DNA from: Nageia nagi
Lineage: Eukaryota > Pinophyta
Length of the DNA: 64,000 bases
NCBI GenBank assembly: GCA_050084985.1
Contig: JBITNC010000001.1
Span: forward strand, 81,220,001 to 81,284,000
Direction: 5' to 3'
The position numbers were made by a program, and so were the translations under genes. Below, piece after piece: positions 50,363-61,728 of this stretch. The notes below the pieces were generated by a model that searched no databases, was not told where the DNA came from, and worked only from the letters and a program-made list of their open reading frames with translations. Every line of letters starts with the position of its first letter. Within the stretch, counting starts at the first letter, position 1.

Positions 50363-50860
50363 CATTAGGTGATATGATGGATGTTGTATTTAAAAAAGAG
50401 ACATGCATTAAAAGATTATAGGCTATGTGTAATAATAATACCCCTACATATCAAAAGATAGTGCAAAAGCTTGAAAATAGTAAAAAAGCTTAAGTAAACA
50501 ATGTTAGTAATAAACATAAAAATAATCCTAAAACTAGGAGGAAGTTCACACCTTTGACTAATACTATTGATAATATTCTTAATGTATTGTTAAAAGAAGA
50601 TCTTATTTAACTTCCTCCTACTATTGAGCCTAAGTTTCCAAATGGTGTCCCTAATTTTTTTTGATATGAGGAATTTTGCAATTATCATAGGGTTCCTAGA
50701 CATATAACATGCAATTAGAGGAATTTAAAGTATATCATACATGATTTAATTAATAAAAAAACTACTAAGATGAATGATGAAGTTACTATAGAACCTAGAC
50801 CTATACATCCTAATAATGTGATTGTACCTCCCTTTTCATCTTACAACTTGATTATGAGTT
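50363..50860 (+). pseudogene. Gag 3' part, duplicate of unit 1
   Basis: It corresponds to 19843-20345 and starts within the gag coding region, joined to laccase 3' flank. YEEFCNYHRVPRHIT is readable at about 50665-50710. Stops as in the first copy plus new ones (for example within KKAxVNNV near 50490). Confidence 0.75.
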
Positions 50861-51172
50861 GATTTAATTTTATTAGAAATTATTTGTGATTTTCTTTGTG
50901 CATTATGAAATGATTGAATTTTTTCCATTATGATTTGTTCATGTGCTATTTATAATGGTGTGAAAATAAAATTTATTACATGCAAAGTTTCCTTTTAAGC
51001 AAATTTTGTTGTTAACTCATAAAATTAAAACTTACAAATTTAAAATGCATTCCCATTTAAGTAAATAAATTGAAAAAATAATCAACCATAATATTTTGAA
51101 CCAAAAAATGATTATATATATATATATTGTATATATATATACAAAATAAGGGAGGTCCTATGACCATGGCCC

Positions 51173-53260
51173 TCATTGAGCAGGAGCACTACCACCACTA
51201 CTGGTAGTATCTCCTATCCTAGCCTTAATCCTATGACTGCTACCATTAGCTACTATCCTTGATGTGTCTTGCAAGATCCCACTTGTTGTCATCCATGGCT
51301 CTTAGGGAGGTTCTTTTCTCTCACAAACTTGACCTTGAGAGTGGTGATCCCCTTCTCCTTGGCCTCTAGCTTGTCCATCTAACTGCTAGTTTGGAGGTGG
51401 CATGGTCAGTCTCTCTTGTAACCTCTTCACATATTGCTCTAGAGTTGCAATATGTGAATCCCTCTTAGTTAGGGTGCCCTATAGTGGGGTAACCTAGGCC
51501 TCCATGAGCCTAAGCCTCATAACCTCCACTTCTAATTAAATGATCTACCTATTTGCATCTCTTGTAATCAAGTAAAATTCATGATTAATTAAGCATTTTG
51601 ACATGGATAAAAAATAAAATAAAATAAAATTTGCATGCTCTCTTACCTAGTGTAACTAAGGAAATAGTTATGGCTAATATAGATAAACTTAGTGCTCTTG
51701 GTGCCTCTTCCTCCTACATTATAATGTCAAGGATGGGATTGTTCACTTGAGGATGATCCCTCATTAGTAGCCTTGTATCCCTCCTCATCCATCCCAAGGT
51801 CCCCAAGAGGGACTCTGATCAACCATGCTGCATAACTAGAGATAAATCTAGTTTCCATGGAGAAATTTGCAACCTCATCCAATTTCCTCAACTCTTCCCA
51901 TGTGATCCTCCATACCAAAATAACCTATGTCCCCACAGGCATGTTCCTCTCATCCATGTATTATTAATAACATCTAGGTACTAGTGTGATCCCCTGTTGG
52001 ATCCCAACTTACATTAGTATATGCTAAGGGTGGTGGCTCCACCACCTTCCTCCACATCTAGAGAAAATACTCCTAATGTACCCATGCTAGCTAATCTGTA
52101 ACACATCCCACATAAAGTCTTGATAGCAAACAATTATTAGGTCCATCATCTATAATGTGTCCATTTATCATCTCCTCACCTCTAAGGAGTGAGGATACCT
52201 ATATCCTCCACCCTTAGAGGTCTAGCATACCAAAGCTATATCTCTTAGGTCCTCCCTTGCCCATTGTAGTCCCATGGGCCTCATCACTACTATGTGCTCA
52301 TATACCCATATTTGTAGCAATCCTGCATAGGAAACCACCACATTGAACTTATCAACATTGATGAAGTTGTATAGGTACCTATACAATTGAGCTAGAAATA
52401 AGGTTCTTAAAGAAAATTACCCTCCCCTCTTGCATATCTATCTTACCACCCAAACTAATATGAGTGGGATGGTCTAGCTACTCTTGTCTAGGCATAAGTA
52501 AGTAGCTATGATTTTAGCTACATATAGATGTAAATATTGTCCTATTGGGGAAAACTGACACACCTTCACCAACCTAGCCAATTGATGTTCCTAATCATGA
52601 TCTACCTCCATAATAAAGCAAAGTACCTCTTTCTCCTAGAAATTGTCATCCAAAATCTCCCTCTAGTGTATAAGGCTTCCCCTGAGTGTGATGTTCATTT
52701 CATTGAGGGTTAGTGAAATGAATAGTAGTCTTGGTCCCATCTTCATGCCAATGCTATCAATAGTAGTAGACTTGTTGTACATGCCCAATGATGGCTAGGT
52801 ATGTTAGCATGCATCTCGATAGGATATCATCAATGTGGTTGGTTCTCAACCAACCCCTCACCTTCTTTAAGGTGGTTGTGGTCATCGATCCTCCCTAAAA
52901 AAGAACCTTACATTCCTACAAGGAATTAAATAACAAGTTCATTAATAACATGATTTATGAGGTTAAAAATCAAATTAAAAATGATAAACAAGATGAAAAT
53001 GTGAATTATAAAAGAAAATGTAAGCAAAACCACTTACCAAATACTCATATGAAAGGGAGAGGAGATACTCTACTATGTGATCCTTTAAGCTAGTAATTGG
53101 GCATCCAAATGCCCTCTATGCCTCATCTACCATCCTAAAAACTAAAAAAAAGTGCAAAATAGTTAAAAATACATGTATGTAATGGCAAGTAAGCGAAAAT
53201 AACATCTAAGCAAGTCAACTGCACTCATATCCAATCATGCATAGCTAGAAGACAAGTCAA
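51173..53260 (-). pseudogene. Antisense PMD gene, copy 3 (duplicate of copy 1)
   Basis: Same exon-intron layout as copy 1. The first-intron donor TTTG|GTAAGT is intact at about 53037, and the acceptor TTGTAG|GAATGT is at about 52917. RWDQDYYSFH is readable at about 52740-52710, then a shift. WRITWEELRKLDEVANFSM is at about 51912-51855. The second intron starts CTAG|GTAAGA near 51650. The last exon has RDSHIATLEQYVKRLQERLT (coiled-coil-like) and SGGSAPAQ before the stop at 51173. It shares with copy 1 the deletion after the GEM motif, so both descend from unit 1. Confidence 0.66.
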
Positions 53261-55088
53261 CATGCGAGAAGGGCTTTAGAGGAAATAAGGGGGTCAAAGT
53301 ACCAATTTAGAAAGATAAAAAAATCAAATGACACCTTTTCAAATTGAATTAGTCTTTTATAATTTCTAAATTGCTTTGAAATCCTAGGCTTTATCCTTTT
53401 CTCTGATAGATGCCCTAAATCATTATTTTGTGTGTTCAATATGCATTAATTTATTTTAAATGCCTATCATATTTTTTTCAAAAAATTCTAATGCTATTTT
53501 TATGCTACCAATAGCATCCATTTCTTTGAATTAAGTGTGCATTCAGGGACTAATGACTTATAATTATTTATACATGCATTTTCATTCCTTAACAATCATA
53601 TATGATTGAAATTGTGCCATTTTTATTATTTGAAATTATTTATAACAAATGCATGTTGTCAATAGCTTGGAATTGAATAAATTAGCAAAAATTCTAAATG
53701 TGCTATCTCAATTTTGGTTTTAATACATGTTATTAAATGGTCAGTACACTTATACAGTTGCTTTATATGATTAATTATTATTGGCAAAATTTTATATATT
53801 TAAATTGCACTTCAACCTTCTATCTTCAAATTTATCTATTGTTTGCATTTCAATGTCAATCAAAAATTCTTATTTCAAATCCAATTAAATATACTCTTGA
53901 TTTTGAAAAATGATGTATTTTTTCCATGCCACCAACGATGTGCATATTGCAAAATTGCATGATCTTTAAAATAATTACAAGGTTTTCATATTATTTATGA
54001 TTCATCAAGATGATTATTGGAATATTATATCACTTGCAAAAACAAATTACAAATGTTCACAAATATTGCTATTTTATAAATTCCATGAAAATCTTATGAT
54101 AAATTGGATTGTTATTTTCTTCATGAATGGAAGCAATATGATACAAATAGTTTTCAATTGAATATCTTTCAAATTGTTGTACTTGAAATGGAAAATATCA
54201 CACCACCAATGAAGTGCAATTACTATAAATATTTTGGAAATGGGGCATATTGTAATTTTGTTAAACCTTCATCCATTTACATGATTTTTTCATTCACATG
54301 AATTGGTTTAAGGCTAAGGATCAAAATTATTGAAAATATGATCATGAAATTTTAGGCATACCACAAAGCTAGTACATGGATATACATTGAATATTCATGA
54401 AAATTGAAATGCTATAATGAAATCCCAATGAATAATCAAATATATGATGCGTTGATAGAAATTGAATATACCAATTCATCGATATACTAAAAAATGTTTC
54501 ATAGCCATGGTCTTCCCATGAGAAAATATTGTATTGTTATAGGACATCACCATTGTGAGTCATTGAATGGATATTTACAGACTATAAGATATCTATCATA
54601 GTATTCTATAAATCATGGATATTGCAAGCATGGGGCATCACAAAGAACCCATGCACTTGCTTTTCATAGACTATGAGTTATTTATCATAGTAGTCTATGT
54701 ATCATTGTTTATATCACTATGAGTTGCATTGGCCATAGTAACACACTGCATATTATATTTATTTCATCCTTGATATTTACATTTCTTAGTATTTCATGGA
54801 TGTGATCTATGTTATTATATGTTATTTTGTCTTATAGATATTATCTAGGTGAGTAGATTGGCATAGAATGCTCACCTCATAGATGGAATCCTAGTTTCAA
54901 CTTGATTACCTGACATAACAAGAGCTAGGGAAAACAAAGACCAAAAGGGGGTAAACAACATATCATACTTGACATGTTGGTAAAAAAAAGAAGTCCACTT
55001 TACTATTAAAAATCTTTTTCTCTTCTCTAGACTTTATTGGATTATGCAATTTCAATGTTTTTCATTACATATCCAAAGAGGGGCAAAC
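53261..55088. other. Conserved non-gag 3' region, duplicate of unit 1
   Basis: Matches 22691-24573. The short conserved plus frame is 54104-54301. It ends at the polypurine tract AAAGAGGGGCAAAC. Confidence 0.5.
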
Positions 55089-55385
55089 TGTAGATGCATA
55101 AAAATAATTTATTATTTATTTAATAAATAATATTTAGTGCATTAAATGATTAAAAGGTAAAAATATATAAATCAAGATAAAATGCTATTGCAATACCATG
55201 TGCTAAGACCCATGTAATATCATATACCATGATTTATATTTTAAGTTATCTTAAATATTGAAAAGATTAATATTATTGCTATGTGTTGGCTTTCATCTCT
55301 TTCTATTTCTTTTCAAGTTATAAATATGGGAGGTGAAGGTTGACATCCGTATTGGAACTCTCTAATAGGTGGTTTTCCCAAACAT
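55089..55385 (+). repeat. Truncated internal LTR, second copy
   Basis: Begins TGTAGATGCATAAAAATA and ends CCCAAACAT, at the same junction to gag as 24870. This shows the chimaeric junction existed before duplication. Confidence 0.85.
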
Positions 55386-56310
55386 GCATCATGTATAATA
55401 TTGCTAAAAACGTTTACTTCAAGGATTTGTGTAAGATTAAGCAATTGCCTAATCAATCTATTTATGATTTTGTTAAAGTATGGACACACATTGCTAATAA
55501 AATCACTATTACTAAGCAAGATTTGAAAGATACATTTGTAAATGCTTTATTACTTGCATATAAATTACTAGTAATCTCTAATCATGATATGACATTAAGC
55601 AATATGATGGATGTTGTATCTAAAAAAGAGCCATACATTAAAAGATTATATGCTATGTGTAATAATAGTACCCCTACATATCAAAATATAGTGTAAAAGC
55701 TTAAAAATAAAGAAAAATTTGAAGTAAACAATGTTAGTAATAAACATAAAAATAATCCTAAACCTAGGCAAAAGTTTACACCTTTGACTGATACTATTGA
55801 TAATATTCTTAATGTCTTGTAAAAAATGATCTTATTGAACTTCCTTCTATTGTTGAGCCTAATTTTCCAAATGGTGTCCCTAAAAAAAATTAATATGAGG
55901 AATTTTGCAATTATCATAGGGATCCTAGACATCTAACACACAATTTTAGGACTTTAAAGCATATCATATAGTATTTCATTGATAAAAAGGCTATTAAGAT
56001 GTATGATGAAGCAATTGCAAAACTTGGACCTATATAGCTTGATAATGGGAAGTTATGAGTGTTCACTAATCCTCTACCTCCTTCACAACCAAGAGGCTAC
56101 ATTGTTATAATAAGTACTTCCAATGATTTGAATTATTATTTTACTCATAAACATGGATGCAAGCTTGATAGCCCAAACAAGACTAGAAATAGAGAAAAAG
56201 CCCATGCCACCAACAATATGCACCACTATTCCAATAGAACCAACAATGTGAAAAATGTAAAATCAAAGGTGTCCCTTTTTGTTCCTAAATCTGTTAAATG
56301 TATCTAGGTT
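55386..56310 (+). pseudogene. Truncated gag, duplicate of unit 2
   Basis: Matches 24871-25795, including KVYFKDLCKIKQLPN (here NVYFKDLCKIKQLPN), a zinc-knuckle-like CNYHRDPRHLTHN with the last Cys replaced by Phe, and the PPSQPRGYIVIISTSND part at 56059-56307. Confidence 0.77.
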
Positions 56311-57022
56311 GCATAAATCCTCCATGTACATAAAATTACTGGTTAAAATAGCATGTTTGTACCTATAGTGTATATTAGCTAGGTTATGCATTTGTATGGC
56401 CATTGTGAATTGTCATTTCTTGGTTGCATGTGTTAATTGCTTCTTCTACCTCATAATGAAATTTGTTTGTACTATTCCTTCATTTCACTAAATTTTTCAT
56501 GACTGTTCACATCACTAACAGTGTATGGGGTTTCTTTCATGTCACTAGTGATGTGCTTTTCCTAAAATATAATTTAAACAAATAGTATTTTCTTCATGAT
56601 CATTGTATTTTGATTCCATTGGATTGGTATTTTAAGTGTTTATGTTATGTTTAATAGAAAAAATGGGCAACTATGTGAATGGAACTTTCTTTTTAACTTG
56701 TAACTTGATTATGAGTTGATTTAGTTTTATTAGAAATTATTTGTGATTTGCTTTGTACATTGTGAAATGATTGAATTTTGTGTATTGTGATTTGTTCATG
56801 TGCTTTTTACAATGGTGTGAAATTAAAATCTATTGCATACATGTGTCCTTTTAAGCAAATTTTGTTGTTAACTCATAAAATCAAAACTTACAAATTTAAA
56901 ATGCATTCCCATTTAAGCAAATAAATTGAAAAGACAATCAACCATAAGATTTTTGAATCAAAAAAATAATCATATATATATATGAATACAAAATAGGGGA
57001 TGTCCTATAACCATGGCCCTCA

Positions 57023-59160
57023 CTAAGGAGGAGAATTGCCACCACTAATGGTAGTATCTCTCATCCTAGCCCTAACCTTACGACTACTACCACTAACCAT
57101 TATCCCTGATGTGTCTCATGAGATCCCACTTATTGTCACTCCATGGCTCTTGATGAGGTTCTTCACTCTCACATACTTGACCTTGAGAGTAGTTATCTCC
57201 TTCTTCTTGGCCTATAGCCTATCCATTTGACCTTATATGAATGTTCATTGCTGGTATATAGGTAGCATGGTTAGTCTCTCTTATAACCTCTTTATGGATT
57301 ACTCTAGAGTTGTAATTTGTGAATCCCTCTTAGCTAGGGTGGCCTATAATCTGATCACCTAGGCCTCTATGGGCTTGAATCTCATAGCCTCCACTTTTAA
57401 TGAAGTGATTTACTTATTTGAATCTCCAAAAATTAAGTGAAATTCATAATTAATTAAGCATTCTTCCATGGATAAAAACTAAAAATTTTAAAATTTGCAT
57501 GCTCTCTTACCTAGTGCTACTAGGGGAATAATTATGGCCAAGATGTCTAAACTTGGTGCTCCTAGCACCTCTCCCTCCTACAATAGGATGTCATGTATGG
57601 GATTGTTCACCTAGTAGGGATCATCCTCTAATAATCCCTTACTAGTAGCCTTGTCTCTCTCCTCCTCATCATCCTTGTCCATCCCAAAGTTCCCAAGATA
57701 GACTTTGATCCACCATGCTGCATAACTAGGGGAAACTTTGAGTGCCATGGAGAAATCGACATCCTCCTCCAATTTCCTTAGCTCCTCCCATGTGATTCTC
57801 CATGCCAAAATAACCTATGTATCATCAATAGCATCTGGGTACTAATGGAATCCCCTATTGGATTGCAAACTACCTTAGTATATGTTGAGGATGGTATGGC
57901 TCCACCAACTTCCTCATTGTCTAGAAAAAATACTCATGATGTACCCAATCTAGTTGGTACACATTTGCATCTCACACAAAGTCCTGTAGCAAACAAATAT
58001 CAAGTCTACAGCCTCTAGTGCATCCACCTATTGTCTCCTCACATATAGGGAGTGAGGATACTTGTATCCTCCACCCTTTGAGGTCTAACACACCAATTCT
58101 ATATCTCTCAAGTCCTCCCTCACTCGTTGTAGTCCCATGGGGCTCATCACTAGTATGTGCTCATATACCCATATCTATAGTAATCCTGCATAGGCAATCA
58201 TCATGTTGAACTTGTCAACACTGACAAAGTTGTATAGGTCTCTATATAATTGAGCTAGAACTAAGGGTATCGAAGCATGTTGCACTCCCTCTCACATATC
58301 TATCTTACCACCCAAACCAATCTAAGTAGGATGGTCAAGCTACTCTTGTTTGGACACAAGTAAGTACCTATGATTCCCACTACATATAGAAGTAAATACT
58401 ATCTTGTTGGGGAAAATTGACACACCTTCACTAGCCTAGCTGATTAATGTTCCTAATCATGATCTACCTCCTCAATCAACCAAGTGACTCTTTCTCCCAA
58501 AAATTATTATCCAAAATCTCCCTCTAGTGTACAAGGCTTCCCCTAATGGGAATCTCCCAAATTCGATAGACATCCAAGAGTGTGATGGTCATTTCACCTA
58601 GGGTTAGGTGAAATGAATAGCAATCTGGGTTCCATATCTATGCCAATGTTATCAATAGCGATAGATCTTGTTGTACATGCCCAACAATGGCTAGGTATAC
58701 TAGCTTGCATCTCAATAGGATACCATTAATGTGGTTGGTTCTTGAACAACCCCTCACCTTCTCTAAATTGGTTGTGGTCATTGATCCTCTCCTTGAAAAA
58801 GAACCTTGCATTCCTACAAGGAATTAAATAACAAGTTGATTAATAACATGCTTGATGAAGTTAAAAATTGAATTAATAAAGATAAACAAGACAAAAATGT
58901 GAATTATTTAAGAAAATTTAAGCAAAACCATTTACCACATAGACATATGAAAGGGAGTGAAAATAGTCTACTATGTGACTCCTCCAACTAGTAATGGGGC
59001 ATCCAAATTCCCTTCATACCTCATCTACCATCTTGAAAACCAAAATGAAGTGCAAAATGGTGAGAAATGAGTGTACGTAGTGATAGGTAAGGAAAAACAA
59101 CATCTATGCAAGTCAACCACACTTAGATCTAATCATATGTAGCTATAAGAAAAGTCAATG
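57023..59160 (-). pseudogene. Antisense PMD gene, copy 4 (duplicate of copy 2; clearest PMD core)
   Basis: The best copy for family assignment. CYSFHLTLGEMTITL followed by LDVYRIWEIPIRG is open at about 58645-58555. This is the plant mobile domain signature (ETHTFHLxxGEMTITLxDVxxLxxLPIxG). Upstream is the intron with donor TGTG|GTAAAT (about 58937) and acceptor TTGTAG|GAATGC (about 58820). Downstream are WRITWEELRKLEEDVDFSM (about 57808-57750) and a coiled-coil-like last exon ending PP-stop at 57023. Stops remain: a TAG where the codon before the Trp of the core is expected, and others. PMD proteins in host genomes (MAIN/MAIL type) act in the nucleus in chromatin and silencing; what this copy did is unknown. 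Confidence 0.72.
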
Positions 59161-60954
59161 TGTGGGTAGGGCTTCACCAAGAAACAAGGGGCTCATAGTG
59201 CCAAATCAAAAAGATAAAAAGTCAAAATGATACCTTTTTAAATTGAATTTATCTTTTATAGTTTCTAAATTGCATTGAAACCCTAGGACTTCATCCTTTT
59301 CTTTGGTATATTTCCTAAATCATTATTTTGTGTGTTCAATATGCATTTATTTATTTTAAATTCCTATCATTTCTTTTATCAAAAAATTCTAATGCTATTT
59401 TTACACCACCAATGATGCCCACTTCTTTGAATTAGGTGTGCATTTAGGGACCAACAACTTATAATTATTTATACATACATTTTCATTCCTTACCAATCAT
59501 ATATGATTGAAATTATGTTATTTGAAATTATTTATAGCAAAGGCATAACACCAGCAAGGTGGAATTGAATAAACTAGCAAACATTCTAAATGCGCTATCT
59601 AAATTTTTGTTGTAATACATATTATTAAATGGTCAGTACACTTATATAGTTTCTCTATATGATTAAATGTTATTGGCAAAAATTTCACTATATTTAAATT
59701 TCACTTCAAACTTATATCTTCAAATTTATCTATTGTTTGCATTTCATTGTCAATCAAAAATTATTTTTTCAAATCCAATTGAAGATACTCTTGATTTTGA
59801 AAAATGTTGTATTATTTTCCATGACACTAATGGAGTGCATATTGTAAAATTAAGTGATCTTTAAAATAATTACAAGGTTTTCATATTATTTATGATTCAT
59901 CAAAATGATTATTGGAATATTATATTGCTTGCAAAAATAAATTACAAATGTTCACAAATATTGCTATTTTATAAATTCCATGAAAATCTTATGATAAATT
60001 GGATCATGATTTTCTTCATGAATGGAAGCAATATGAAACAAATGGGTTTCAATTGAATATCTTTCAAATTGTTGAACTTGAAATGGAAAATCTCATGCCA
60101 CCAACGGTGTGCAATTACTATAAATCTTTTGCAAATGGGGCATATTGTAATTTTGTTGAACCTTCACCACTTTACATGATTTCTTCATTCACATGAATTA
60201 TTTTAAAGTTAAGGATAAATATTATTGAAAACATGATCATGAAATTTTAGGCATACCACGGTGCTAGTGGCATGAATATACATTGAATATTCTTGTAAAT
60301 TGAAATATTACAATAAAATCCTAATGAATAATCAAATATATGGTGCATTGATGGAAATTGAATATATTAGTTCACTAATATACTGATAAATGTTTCATAG
60401 CCATGGTCTTCCCATGAGAAAATATTATATCATCACCATTGTGAGTCACTGAATAGACATTTATATACTATGAGTTTTCTATCACAATAGTTTATAAATC
60501 ATGGATATTGTAATCTTGGGGCATTACAAAGAACCCATGCACTTGCCTGTCATAGACTATGAGTTATCTATCATAGTAGTCTATGTTTCATTGTTTATAT
60601 CATTATGATTCCCATATTATATTTATTTCATCCTTGCTATTTACATTGCTTATTCTTTCATGGATGTGATATATGTGGGTATATGTTGCTTTGTCTTACA
60701 AATATTATCTAGGTGAGTAGGATTGGCATAGACCGGTCACCTCATAGATGAAATCCTAGTTTTGACTTGATTACCTAACATAGTAAGAGTTGAGGGAAAC
60801 CAAGACCAAAAGGGGGCAAACAATATATCATACTCAACATGTCTGTAAAAACAACGAAGTTCACTTTACTATTGAAATATTTTTTCTCTTCTCTAAACTT
60901 GTTTGGATTATGCAATTTCAATATTTTTCATTACATATCTAAAGAGGGGCAAAA
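59161..60954. other. Conserved non-gag 3' region, duplicate of unit 2
   Basis: Matches 28681-30462. The short conserved plus frame is 59999-60196, and an additional plus frame at 59667-59864 (NPIEDTLDFEKCCIIFHDTN) is also alignable in the other units. It ends in AAAGAGGGGCAAAA. Family not recognised. Confidence 0.5.
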
Positions 60955-61569
60955 TATAGATGCCTAAAAATGATTTATTATTTATATAATAAATCATATT
61001 TAGCACATTAAATGAATAAAAGGTAATAATGTATAAATCAAGATAAAATGCTATTGCAATACCATGTGCTAAGACCAATGTAATGTTATATACCATGGTT
61101 TATATTTTAAGTTATTTTGAATATTGAAAAGATTATTATTATTGCTATGTGTTGGCTTTCACCCATTTCTATTTCTTTGCAAGTTATAAATATGGGAGGT
61201 GAAAGTTGACATCCTTAATGGAACTCTTTGATAGTTGGTTGTCCCAAATATCAAACTTAAGATGTCTCTCGATGCCATCTATCTTTGAGAACTTGTTAAC
61301 TCTGTAAGCTCTATAATCTCTCTCTTGCACATAACACAAAATTACCTTTTCTATAATGTTGGTGATGTGCGACTCCTATGATGCTAGTGGTATACACCTT
61401 CTAGATCGGGAGGTCTAGACTTCAAAGAATGGCTTATGATACCAATTTAGTGAATATCTATTATGAATCATTTGAAATTTGATCACGATCCTCTGCATAT
61501 TCATTGTTATCTACTCTTGAGGATTTTACATACATAGGCTACAAGCCCCACTTTGTATCAAGTTTATAT

Positions 61570-61632
<63 letters not shown>

Positions 61633-61728
61633 TATGTAATCTGATATAAAGCTATTATTCATTGTATTAGTAGACCAAATTTATTTATTTATGTATTTAT
61701 TTATTAATTACACATTTTCAGGTCTACA
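60955..61728 (+). repeat. 3' LTR of the second copy
   Basis: Corresponds to 30463-31188. It is longer because of a (TA)n expansion at about 61566-61630. It ends GGTCTACA followed by CTTATAATAAA. Confidence 0.87.
61566..61636. repeat. Long (TA)n microsatellite
   Basis: About 70 bp of almost pure TA in the LTR; the equivalent tract at about 31075 is under 25 bp. Confidence 0.92.

Larger units (their letters stand above)
50363..61728 (+). mobile_element. Second copy of the gag/PMD element, 5'-truncated
   Basis: Collinear with 19843-31188, starting in mid-gag (ATGATGGATGTTGTATTTAA) and lacking the 5' LTR and first half of gag. It carries the same truncated middle LTR (55089-55385), two antisense PMD remnants and the 3' LTR (60955-61728). 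The 3' LTR has a much expanded (TA)n tract and a TG to TA change at its first bases. Its end, GGTCTACA followed by CTTATAATAAA, is the same right-hand insertion junction as at 31188. It arose by duplication of the locus, not by a new insertion. Confidence 0.87.
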
